From Chloroflexota bacterium (lineage in GTDB: Bacteria; Chloroflexota; Limnocylindria; Limnocylindrales; CSP1-4), in assembly GCA_019637815.1 (NCBI GenBank), contig JAHBUZ010000011.1, positions 82,758 through 133,000 of the forward strand: a stretch of DNA of 50,243 nt, given 5' to 3'. This document shows, one piece after another, positions 24,728 to 31,085 of this stretch; position 1 is the first letter of the stretch; every line of letters starts with the position of its first letter. A model generated the notes under the pieces. That model saw only the letters and a list, made by a program, of their open reading frames with translations, ran no database searches and had not been told where the DNA came from. Position numbers and translations under genes: made by a program.

Positions 24728-25159
24728 CTAGGAAGGCCGGCGGGTGCGACAGCGCGGACAGCGACCGTACAGCTCGAGACGGTGGGTCTCGACCTGCCAG
24801 CCCGTCCGGTGCTCGATGGCCTCGAGCGCGGACGCGAGACCCTGGTCATCGACATCGGTCACGCGGCCACAGTTCGAGCAGACGAGATGGTGATGATGGA
24901 CCGGCCCGCAGGGCACGTACGCGTGCTCGCCGGACGGCAGGTCCAGCCGCTCCAGGACGTTGAGCTCCGTGAGCAGGTCCAGGGACCGGAAGATGGTGGC
25001 TCGCCCGATGCCCAGCCGACGCGCCTTCGCATCGTCCAGCAGGTCGGCGGCCGTGAAGTGGCCCTCGCGGGCGGCGATGAGCTCCGCGACCGCGCGCCGC
25101 GGCTCGGTGAGCCGATAACCCGCCGAGTCCATGGCGGCGACCAGGGGTCCCGGTTCCAT
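24728..25159 (-). CDS. zur: Fur family metalloregulator, probable zinc uptake regulator
   Basis: 143 residues. N-terminal winged helix (GYRLTEPRRAVAELIAA, then HFTAADLLDDAKARRLGIGRATIFRSLDLL), C-terminal dimerisation and metal domain with HHHH (88-91) in PVHHHHLVCSNCG, and two CxxC pairs (Cys94/97 and Cys134/137) that make the structural zinc site. The family includes Fur, Zur, Mur, Nur and PerR; the zinc importer genes directly downstream make Zur the best name. With zinc bound it would repress at the TGAGA...TATC boxes. The start at 25159 is fixed by a -10 box six bases upstream. Confidence 0.85.
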   Translation of the reverse strand: MEPGPLVAAMDSAGYRLTEPRRAVAELIAAREGHFTAADLLDDAKARRLGIGRATIFRSLDLLTELNVLERLDLPSGEHAYVPCGPVHHHHLVCSNCGRVTDVDDQGLASALEAIEHRTGWQVETHRLELYGRCPRCRTRRPS

Positions 25160-25165
25160 GGATCG

Positions 25166-25171
25166 ATGATA
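25166..25171 (-). promoter_or_regulatory. -10 box TATCAT, leaderless start of zur
   Basis: TATCAT on the minus strand, six bases, then ATG 25159. The hexamer overlaps TGTATCA, a half-match to the Zur-like box (15-mer at 25167-25181, 10 of 15 positions of box A), so weak autoregulation is possible. Confidence 0.6.
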
Positions 25172-25239
25172 CACGGTCCCGACCGGTGGTCGACGCCAGT
25201 CCACGGATGGCCCACCCGGCGTGGTGCATCGGGGTGCGA

Positions 25240-26163
25240 TCATCCCGACACCTCGAGCAGCATCCCCGTCGCGGTCTGGACCACGTGGAGATCCGGTCGA
25301 TGGAGCACGCAGCCTCGCTCCGCGGGATCGAGGACCGACCGGCACACGTCGAGGTCGGGGCCCAGATACGGCGCGACGGCCGGTCCCGTGAGGCCATCCA
25401 GCAACCGCGCGAGATAGCGATGCTCGGTCGATGTCAGGGGCGCCGTGCGCTCCCACACCAGGGTCAACGGCGTGACGCGAGCGGCGCCGCTGCGTGACGC
25501 CAGCCCGTACAGGCGGCGACCCAGATGGATGTCGACGTCCGCGCCCCACACCCCGTCCCGCACGGCTCGCAGCTCCGCGTCACGGAGACACGACTCCAGC
25601 TCCGGCTCGATGGGCAGGAACGTGTGGCGGGCAGCGTCGCCGCTGATGACCACGATCCGACCGCCGGGCCGCACGACCCGGACCAGCTCCCGCAGCGCCG
25701 CACCCGGGTCGGCGAGATACCCCAGCACGCTCGAGCACCACGCCGCGTCGAACGCATCGTCCGGGAACGGCAAGGCGGTGAGGTCCTCCTGCCACAGCTC
25801 CACGGAGCTGCCCTGGCCAGCCAGGTCCCGGAGCGACCACGCAGCCCAGCCGAGCGCCTCGGGATCCGTATCGACTCCCACGACGAGGCCGCCCGGTGCG
25901 ACCCGGCGTGCCAGCATCCGGATGCCGAGCCCCGAGCCGCAGCCCGCATCGAGCACCCGATCGCCGGGCTGGAGGTCCAGTCGGTCCGATACCGCCGCGA
26001 GCTCCGGCGCCCAGGCCTGCCACGCGAGGTCCAGGCCAGCGGCCCAGACGCGCACCGCGGATGCCGCGGGCATCGCGGCCGGGATGGTGCGTGTCCCGGA
26101 AGACGCCACGGCCGTCCCGGGCTCGACGGGTCTTCCCGCGACCGCTCCGGGATCGCGGGTCAC
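25240..26163 (-). CDS. class I SAM-dependent methyltransferase in the zur operon
   Basis: 307 residues. Motif I VLDAGCGSGLGIRML (about 70-84), GVDTDPEAL, then LTALPFPDDAFDAAWCSSVLGYLADPGAALRELVRVVRPGGRIVVISGD, the UbiE/small-molecule methyltransferase pattern. The C-terminal ~100 residues (DVDIHLGRRLYGLASRSG) are not recognised. GTG 26163 overlaps the stop of the 65-residue gene (GTGA), so both come from the promoter with Zur-like box B. It lies 80 bases before zur. The substrate is unknown. Confidence 0.85.
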   Translation of the reverse strand: MTRDPGAVAGRPVEPGTAVASSGTRTIPAAMPAASAVRVWAAGLDLAWQAWAPELAAVSDRLDLQPGDRVLDAGCGSGLGIRMLARRVAPGGLVVGVDTDPEALGWAAWSLRDLAGQGSSVELWQEDLTALPFPDDAFDAAWCSSVLGYLADPGAALRELVRVVRPGGRIVVISGDAARHTFLPIEPELESCLRDAELRAVRDGVWGADVDIHLGRRLYGLASRSGAARVTPLTLVWERTAPLTSTEHRYLARLLDGLTGPAVAPYLGPDLDVCRSVLDPAERGCVLHRPDLHVVQTATGMLLEVSG

Positions 26164-26357
26164 GACGTCCGCTTGAGCAGCGGCAGCCCGGTCTTCGCCT
26201 CCGCGACCGTGTAGCCGTCCGGCAGCGCGTCGATGGCGGTGTCGCCCTCCCGGGGTGCGAAGAAGTGCAGCGTCCGCGTCGTGCCGTTGGACAGCCGGAC
26301 CTCCCGGCGATGGAGGGTATAGACGGTGCCCTTGCTGTTGGTGTGCGTGAAGCTCAC
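26160..26357 (-). CDS. small conserved protein under predicted zinc control
   Basis: 65 residues from GTG 26357 (GGGAG eight bases upstream). The sequence FTHTNSKGTVYTLHRREVRLSNGTTRTLHFFAPRE...DALPDGYTVAEAKTGLPLLKR belongs to a widespread short family of unknown function that I recognise by the pattern 'T-x-Y-x-LH-x-x-EV-x-L...DALP-x-GY-x-V...TGLP-x-L'. It has no Cys and few His, so it is not an obvious metal ligand. First gene of the operon that continues with a methyltransferase and probably zur and the importer. The promoter 63 bases upstream carries a Zur-like box. Confidence 0.75.
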   Translation of the reverse strand: MSFTHTNSKGTVYTLHRREVRLSNGTTRTLHFFAPREGDTAIDALPDGYTVAEAKTGLPLLKRTS

Positions 26358-26408
26358 GGTGCCTGCTCCCTGGTCATGGGTGGTCGCTGCATGGACCACG
26401 GGCGACGG

Positions 26409-26437
26409 ATCCTATCAGTGAGATCGAGTATCGTCAA
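26409..26437 (-). promoter_or_regulatory. sigma70-type promoter TTGACG-N17-TAGGAT
   Basis: The -35 TTGACG (26432-26437) and -10 TAGGAT (26409-26414), read on the minus strand, are 17 bp apart. Zur-like box B fills the spacer and touches the -35. It drives the 65-residue gene and the genes behind it. Confidence 0.7.
26419..26433. promoter_or_regulatory. Zur-like box B in the promoter spacer
   Basis: TGAGATCGAGTATCG on the plus strand. 13 of 15 identities with box A at 20033-20047. Its place between -35 and -10 is the classical repression site. Confidence 0.65.
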
Positions 26438-26539
26438 CAACCTCGCGACGGATAACCGGATGAACGCTGTCAGTGCGTCAGACGCGTGAGCTACACCGCC
26501 ACGATTCGTCTCGTGCCCCCGGCGACGTGGGGCAAATAA

Positions 26540-26554
26540 TGATATCGTGTCTCA
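26540..26554. promoter_or_regulatory. Zur-like box C before a small plus-strand gene
   Basis: Plus strand TGATATCGTGTCTCA, i.e. TGAGACACGATATCA on the other strand; 11 of 15 positions match box A and 12 of 15 match box D. It overlaps AT-rich hexamers (TAATGA at 26537, TATCGT at 26543) that could be the -10 of the gene starting at 26592 or of a 24-codon frame at 26558. Confidence 0.55.
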
Positions 26555-26591
26555 GTCATGGCCGGGTCAGTCGTCATGGGAGGGATCCGCG

Positions 26592-27005
26592 ATGGGTATC
26601 CAGGTCTCGTGGGTGCGCGCCGTACTCGGTGACGTCCGGGCCGACGGGCCGTTCGGGCTGCGGGATCGTGGCCGCCGCGACGCGCACAGCGGTGGCTCGT
26701 CCCTGCGCCGGCGCCGGGCGATCGCTGCGGGCTGTCTCGGCCTCGCGCTCGCCGCCCTGCTCGGTGCATCGACCATGGCGGAGCAGGACGTCGTGGCGCC
26801 CCCCGGCCATCCGGACGGCGTCCTGATCGACCGCTCGGATCAGGGTGCCGGTGGCGTCCGGCCGAACAGCACACGGTGGCCCACCCGTGCGTTGGCGAGC
26901 ACGAGACCTGCCAGCACGAGCGTCGTGCCCGCGATCTCCTCGGGGTGGAGCTGCTCATCCAGCAGCAGGACGCCCAGGGTGATGCCCACCACCGGCAGCG
27001 CATAG
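26592..27005 (+). CDS. small membrane or exported protein, 3' half antisense to EamA gene
   Basis: 137 residues if read to the stop. ATG 26592 has GGGAGG seven bases upstream. A basic segment (SLRRRRA) precedes one hydrophobic helix (IAAGCLGLALAALLGASTMA, about 41-60), then AEQDVVAPPGHPDGVLIDRSDQG. Codon use with G/C at third positions looks real up to about residue 83, where the frame runs into the 3' end of the convergent EamA gene and overlaps it by 166 bases; the tail from there is composition-driven. Either a genuine overlapping gene or one cut by a rearrangement. It lies behind Zur-like box C. Function unknown. Confidence 0.4.
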   Translation: MGIQVSWVRAVLGDVRADGPFGLRDRGRRDAHSGGSSLRRRRAIAAGCLGLALAALLGASTMAEQDVVAPPGHPDGVLIDRSDQGAGGVRPNSTRWPTRALASTRPASTSVVPAISSGWSCSSSSRTPRVMPTTGSA

Positions 27006-27847
27006 GTCACGAGGCTGGTCCGGGTGGCACCCCAGACGCGCATGATGCCGAAGTAGAGGATGTACGCGAGACCCGACCCAAGGGCCCCCAACCATGCCAC
27101 GGCGAGCCACGCGGCGAGGGTGGGCGGGAGACCCACGATGCCACCCGGTGGGCGCTCGACGAGCACCGCGAGCACGAGCATGATGACCGCCGCCGTCCCG
27201 ATCTGGGGCAGCGCGATCTCCACGGGCGTGGGGCGGCGGGGGCCATGCACCGGGTCGATGACGATGGGTGCCCGGGTGACGACCCGCCGAGCGTAGACCG
27301 CGGCCACGGCATAGGAGGCGGCGGCACCGATGACCGCGAGCTCTCCCAGCAGCGCCTGGGTCGCGGTCACATCCGGACCCGTTCCGCCGAGGTTGGGCGA
27401 CACGAGCAGGATGGCGCCCACGAACCCCAGCACCAGCCCGGTGAGTCGGTTGAGGGTGATGGGCTCGTCATGGAGCACGAGTGCCGCGATGACGATGGTG
27501 AACAGGGGCTGGAGCCCGTTCAGGACGCTCGCCAGGGCCGTCGGGATCCACTGCTGTCCCCACGTGATGAGCAGGTTGGGCAGGGCCGCGTTGAGGACAC
27601 CCAGGACCGCGATCCGTCGGAGCGCACCGGGTGCGTTCGGCAGGCGGCTGCGGGTCAGCAGGAGGACCGTGACCAGGAACAGCGTGGCGAAGGTCATCCG
27701 CCACGTGACCAGGGCGACCGGCTGGAGTCCCGCGTCCAGGCCGATGTGGATGAACAGGAACGAGGCGCCCCAGATGAGCGTGAGCGCGCCGAACATGCCC
27801 CACACGCTCGCGTCCCGCTCGACGCGGGTGATCGGGTCCGTCGTCAC
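26840..27847 (-). CDS. EamA/DMT family transporter
   Basis: 335 residues with ten predicted membrane helices in two EamA repeats: WGMFGALTLIWGASFLFIHIGLDAGLQPVALVTWRM at the start, LNGLQPLFTIVIAALVLHDEPI closing repeat 1, and YALPVVGITLGVLLLDEQLHPEEIAGTTLVLAGLVL closing repeat 2. Such carriers export amino acids, nucleobases or drugs; the substrate here is unknown. GTG 27847 is chosen for AGGAG five bases upstream. The 83-bp gap to the divergent nicotinamidase gene contains both promoters. Confidence 0.9.
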   Translation of the reverse strand: MTTDPITRVERDASVWGMFGALTLIWGASFLFIHIGLDAGLQPVALVTWRMTFATLFLVTVLLLTRSRLPNAPGALRRIAVLGVLNAALPNLLITWGQQWIPTALASVLNGLQPLFTIVIAALVLHDEPITLNRLTGLVLGFVGAILLVSPNLGGTGPDVTATQALLGELAVIGAAASYAVAAVYARRVVTRAPIVIDPVHGPRRPTPVEIALPQIGTAAVIMLVLAVLVERPPGGIVGLPPTLAAWLAVAWLGALGSGLAYILYFGIMRVWGATRTSLVTYALPVVGITLGVLLLDEQLHPEEIAGTTLVLAGLVLANARVGHRVLFGRTPPAP

Positions 27848-27917
27848 GCACGCTCCTGGCGACCATCCGGCTCGCCGTCCGCGTGCCGATGCCCCGGCGG
27901 CCACCGACGCATCCGCT

Positions 27918-27923
27918 TAGCAT
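27918..27923 (+). promoter_or_regulatory. -10 box TAGCAT, leaderless start of nicotinamidase
   Basis: TAGCAT, six bases, then ATG 27930, within a GCAT-repeat stretch. Confidence 0.6.
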
Positions 27924-27929
27924 GCATGC

Positions 27930-28529
27930 ATGCCAGCCATCGATGCACGGACGGCGCTCATCGTGGTGGACGTCCAGAACGACTTCGCCGACCCGTCGGG
28001 CAGCCTCCACGTGCCCGGTGGCGAGCAGGTCGTGCGACCCATCGATGCCCTCGTCACCGAGGCGCTGGCCGCGGGCGCCTTCGTGGTCTATACCCAGGAC
28101 TGGCATCCCGACCACACGCCCCACTTCGCCCAGGACGGAGGCATCTGGCCGGTCCACTGCGTCCAGGACACGTGGGGTGCGGCGCTGGCACCCGGCCTCG
28201 AGGTCCGCGGACCCGTCGTGCGCAAGGGGACGAACGGCGAGGACGGCTACAGCGGCTTCACGATGCGTGACCCGCGCACCGGGCAGACCACGCCCACACC
28301 CCTCGCCGGGCTGCTCGAGGAGCGGGGCATCGAGCGGGTCGTGGTGTGCGGCCTCGCGACGGACTACTGCGTGAGCGCGACAGCGCTCGACGCACGGACG
28401 CTGGGCTATCCCGTGACCGTCCGGACGGATCTCGTGCGTGCCGTCGACCTGTCACCCGGTGACGGCCAGCGGGCCCTCGACGCCCTGGTCGCCGCGGGTG
28501 CCGTGCTGGAGCCATCCGGGCTCGCCTGA
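27930..28529 (+). CDS. pncA: nicotinamidase (isochorismatase family)
   Basis: Nicotinamide to nicotinate + NH3, part of NAD salvage in the cytosol. 199 residues. The catalytic triad is Asp14 (VVDVQNDF), Lys99 (VVRKG) and Cys147 (CGLATDYCVSA). The metal-binding motif DWHPDHTPHF (57-66) gives Asp57, His59 and His65, which sets nicotinamidases apart from other isochorismatase-like hydrolases. GIWPVHCVQDTWGAAL is also typical of PncA. Leaderless start. It stands between the divergent EamA gene and the YHS gene, whose operator begins two bases after its stop. Confidence 0.92.
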   Translation: MPAIDARTALIVVDVQNDFADPSGSLHVPGGEQVVRPIDALVTEALAAGAFVVYTQDWHPDHTPHFAQDGGIWPVHCVQDTWGAALAPGLEVRGPVVRKGTNGEDGYSGFTMRDPRTGQTTPTPLAGLLEERGIERVVVCGLATDYCVSATALDARTLGYPVTVRTDLVRAVDLSPGDGQRALDALVAAGAVLEPSGLA

Positions 28530-28530
28530 T

Positions 28531-28547
28531 ATACTCCCCCGGAGTAT
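28531..28547. promoter_or_regulatory. CsoR/RcnR-type operator, copy 1 (YHS gene)
   Basis: ATACTCCCCCGGAGTAT: 7-bp perfect arms around CCC, containing TACT-N7-AGTA as in CsoR/RcnR-family sites. It overlaps the candidate -10 TATACT (28530-28535) of the YHS gene. The same arms occur at 36628-36644. Confidence 0.65.
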
Positions 28548-28569
28548 CACCCAGCAACGAGGCACCGCC

Positions 28570-28800
28570 GTGGACAGCTCCCAGCCGACCCCCTTGCCGA
28601 TGGCCACGACCCCGCTCGGCCCGGGTGAGGTGATCGATCCCGTGTGCGGCATGACGGTGCGACTCGAGGATGCGCGAACGCGCGGTCTGACGTTCGTCCA
28701 CGAGGGCACCGAACACGGCTTCTGCGGTCGCGGCTGCCGGCTCGACTTCGAGGAGGACCCGGCACGCTACCTGGATCCCGGGTACGTCCCCTCGATGTGA
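28570..28800 (+). CDS. YHS-domain metal-binding protein
   Basis: 76 residues from GTG 28570 (GAGG seven bases upstream). The YHS pattern is clear: VIDPVCGMTV (21-30), then FVHEGTEHGFCGRGCRLDFEEDPARYL (42-68), giving Cys26, Cys52 and Cys56 as likely metal ligands. YHS domains occur alone or on copper ATPases and multicopper proteins and are thought to bind or deliver copper or other soft metals. The palindromic operator in its promoter, shared with thioredoxin reductase, points to control by a copper- or thiol-sensing CsoR-family repressor encoded elsewhere. Confidence 0.85.
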   Translation: MDSSQPTPLPMATTPLGPGEVIDPVCGMTVRLEDARTRGLTFVHEGTEHGFCGRGCRLDFEEDPARYLDPGYVPSM

Positions 28801-28856
28801 CGATCGCGGGAGGAGCGCGTCCACCGCTGGAGCCTGCGAGGGGGCAGGGGTCCGAC

Positions 28857-28862
28857 TAGACT
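28857..28862 (+). promoter_or_regulatory. -10 box TAGACT, leaderless start of citrate synthase
   Basis: TAGACT, six bases, then ATG 28869. Confidence 0.62.
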
Positions 28863-28868
28863 CCGGAC

Positions 28869-29984
28869 ATGGATCAGCTGGCGGACACCCGTCCCTACTC
28901 ACCAGGTCTGGCGGGCGTCCTCGCCGGCGAGACCACCATCGCGCTCGTGGACGGCGAGGAAGGCCGTCTGCTCTATCGGGGCTATCCCATCGGGGAGCTC
29001 GTGGACGCCGGCACGTATGCCCAGGTGGCCGAGCTGCTGTGGACCGGCGAGTGGCCGGCGGCCGCGCACCTGCCGTGCCGACCGCTGACCCCGCGCGTCC
29101 TCCAGGCGCTGCGGCTGCTGCCGCCCGAGACCCATCCCATGGACGCGCTGCGGACCGCGGTGTCGGTCTGGGGCGCCGAGGCACGCCCGGCCTGGCCACC
29201 GACCGTCGAGCAGGCCCGCGAGCTCACAGCCATGGCACCCACCGCGCTCGCCGCGTTCGCCCGGCTGCGGGCCGGCAAGGAGCCGCTCGAGCCGGACCCG
29301 ACCCTGGGCACCGCGGAAGGCTTCCTGTACCTCCTGAACGGGGTCGCCCCGGATGCCTCCGCCGCGCGGGCCCTCGATGCCTACTTCGTGGTCGGTGCGG
29401 AGCACGGCTTCAACGCCTCCACGTTCACGGCGCGCGTCATCGTCGCCACGCGCTCGGACATGGCGAGCGCCATCGCGGGGGCCATCGGTGCGCTCAAGGG
29501 GCCGCTCCACGGGGGTGCCCCGACGGAGGTCGTGAGCCAGCTCCACGAGATCGGCTCCGCGGAGCGGGCGGAGGCATGGATCGATGCCGCCCTCGACCGC
29601 AAGGAGAAGCTGATGGGCTTCGGTCATCGCGTGTACCGCGCGTACGACCCGCGGGCGGCGGCGCTGCGCAAGGTGGCCGAGGGCCAGTCGAACATGGCGG
29701 ACTGGCTGCGGCTCGCCGTGGTGGTGGAGGACATCGCGCTGCGCAAGCTCGCGGAGCGCTATCCGGACCGGCCGCTCAAGACCAACGTGGAGTACTACAC
29801 CGCGGCCGTGCTCCAGGGGGTCGCCCTGCCACCGGACCTGTTCCCGGCCACGTTCGCGTTGGCACGCCACGCGGGCTGGACGGCGCATGTGCTGGAGCAG
29901 GCGGCCGTGGACAAGATCATCCGGCCGGATGTGCGCTACATCGGGGAGTCGGAGCGTCATCTCGTGGCGCCGCCCCTCGCCTGA
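28869..29984 (+). CDS. citrate synthase (type I short form, possibly 2-methylcitrate synthase)
   Basis: Oxaloacetate + acetyl-CoA to citrate, entry of the TCA cycle. 371 residues fits the ~370-residue Gram-positive/archaeal class. Seen: GLAGVLAGETTIALVDGEEGRLLYRGYPIGELV at the N-terminus, catalytic His in GPLHGGAPTEV, His in MGFGHRVYRAYDPRA, and the C-terminal VALPPDLFPATFALARHAGWTAHVLEQ with the second substrate-binding Arg region after it. Single gene with its own leaderless promoter. Methylcitrate synthase cannot be excluded by sequence alone, but no prp genes are near. Confidence 0.92.
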   Translation: MDQLADTRPYSPGLAGVLAGETTIALVDGEEGRLLYRGYPIGELVDAGTYAQVAELLWTGEWPAAAHLPCRPLTPRVLQALRLLPPETHPMDALRTAVSVWGAEARPAWPPTVEQARELTAMAPTALAAFARLRAGKEPLEPDPTLGTAEGFLYLLNGVAPDASAARALDAYFVVGAEHGFNASTFTARVIVATRSDMASAIAGAIGALKGPLHGGAPTEVVSQLHEIGSAERAEAWIDAALDRKEKLMGFGHRVYRAYDPRAAALRKVAEGQSNMADWLRLAVVVEDIALRKLAERYPDRPLKTNVEYYTAAVLQGVALPPDLFPATFALARHAGWTAHVLEQAAVDKIIRPDVRYIGESERHLVAPPLA

Positions 29985-30020
29985 CGTCACCACCCGTCGC
30001 GCGCCGCGGTCAGGGGCGTC

Positions 30021-31061
30021 TCAGCGACCCAGCAGCCGCCGGACCCGGCGGCGCACCCGTGCGAGCGGTCCTGTCCGCCGGGTGGCGGCACGTGCCTCCC
30101 GCTCGGCTCGTCGCGCCTCCCGATAGCTCCGGGGGAGCCCCTTCTGGATGGGCTCCAGGGGCAGCCATGGCTCGAGGAAGTCGCGCACCGGCGAGTGCGC
30201 CGGGAGTGCTGGCCGGACCTCGTCCAGGAAGCCCGGGTGCGCGAAGAAGCGGTGATAGTGGACGTGCGCCAGGTCCTCCAGTGCCGCGCTCCTGGCGGGC
30301 TCCTGGAGCCGCGGCCGATGGGGCAGCGGATAGTCGTAGCGCCAGTCGAGGACGCGGGCGCGGTCCCAGTGACGCGTCACCATGGGTGCCAGTGACAGCT
30401 GGTCGAGGTAGCCACGCCCCTCGGGTGGCAGATGGTCGGCGTCGAGGAGCGCCCGGAAGTCGCGGTACCACTCGCTGAACAGGCGCAGCTCCCGACGCGT
30501 CACCACGAGGCCGCCGTTGAAGTAGGCCCGGATGTGCTGTCCGTCCGCGGGTGTCGTGATGAACGGCCGCTGCGTGACCCCGGTCAGCTCGTACATCCGG
30601 ATCCAGTAGTCCTCGCGACGGTCACCCGGACCGGTCGAGCCCTTGTCCTTGCGATCGACCGGTGCCGCCGCGACATCGATGTCGGGTGGCAGCCGGAACG
30701 CCGCTGGGTCCGACACGACGATCGTGTCGCTGTCGAGGAACGCGAGGATCTCCGTCTCCAGGTGCTCCTCCGCCCAGCGGGCCGCCGCCCACTTGTTGGC
30801 CATGCCGTAGTCGGGATGCGCGTGGTTGAGATGCTCCACCACGGTCGTGACGCCCAGCTCCCGGAACGCGGCCAGCGTCGCTGGCGAGGGCTCGTGGCCC
30901 GCGCGCGGTGCCACCGCCACGATGGGCGCATCCGCGAGGCTCCCGCCGAACCGCCGGATCGAGCGCGCCAGGAGGAGTGACTGCCCCTCCAGCTTGCCGC
31001 GCTCCACGCAGCACACGAAGCCGACGGTCGGCTGATCGGTCTCCACCTGCGAGGGCGTCAT
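30021..31061 (-). CDS. nucleotide-sugar-type glycosyltransferase-like protein
   Basis: 346 residues. GT-A-like features: an N-terminal strand (TVGFVCCVERGKLEGQSLLLARSIRRFGG), a DxD motif in LAFLDSDTIVVSDPAAF (about 107-123), and YFNGGLVVTRRE, which resembles the acceptor side of GT8 enzymes. The C-terminal 45 residues are very basic (RREARRAEREARAATRR...). Cell envelope polysaccharide synthesis is possible; no sugar is implied. A TACACT hexamer nine bases before the ATG could be the -10. It starts 24 bases after the ABC exporter stop on the same strand. Confidence 0.7.
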   Translation of the reverse strand: MTPSQVETDQPTVGFVCCVERGKLEGQSLLLARSIRRFGGSLADAPIVAVAPRAGHEPSPATLAAFRELGVTTVVEHLNHAHPDYGMANKWAAARWAEEHLETEILAFLDSDTIVVSDPAAFRLPPDIDVAAAPVDRKDKGSTGPGDRREDYWIRMYELTGVTQRPFITTPADGQHIRAYFNGGLVVTRRELRLFSEWYRDFRALLDADHLPPEGRGYLDQLSLAPMVTRHWDRARVLDWRYDYPLPHRPRLQEPARSAALEDLAHVHYHRFFAHPGFLDEVRPALPAHSPVRDFLEPWLPLEPIQKGLPRSYREARRAEREARAATRRTGPLARVRRRVRRLLGR

Positions 31062-31085
31062 GGGACGCGGAGTGTAGCGCCCGCC

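Noticed and set aside
26558..26632. 24-residue leader peptide frame starting at 26558
   Set aside because: It has an ATG close to hexamers in box C but no Shine-Dalgarno sequence, and it overlaps the better supported start at 26592 in another frame.
26876..28270. Plus-strand frame of 464 codons
   Set aside because: Antisense to the EamA gene and out of frame with nicotinamidase.
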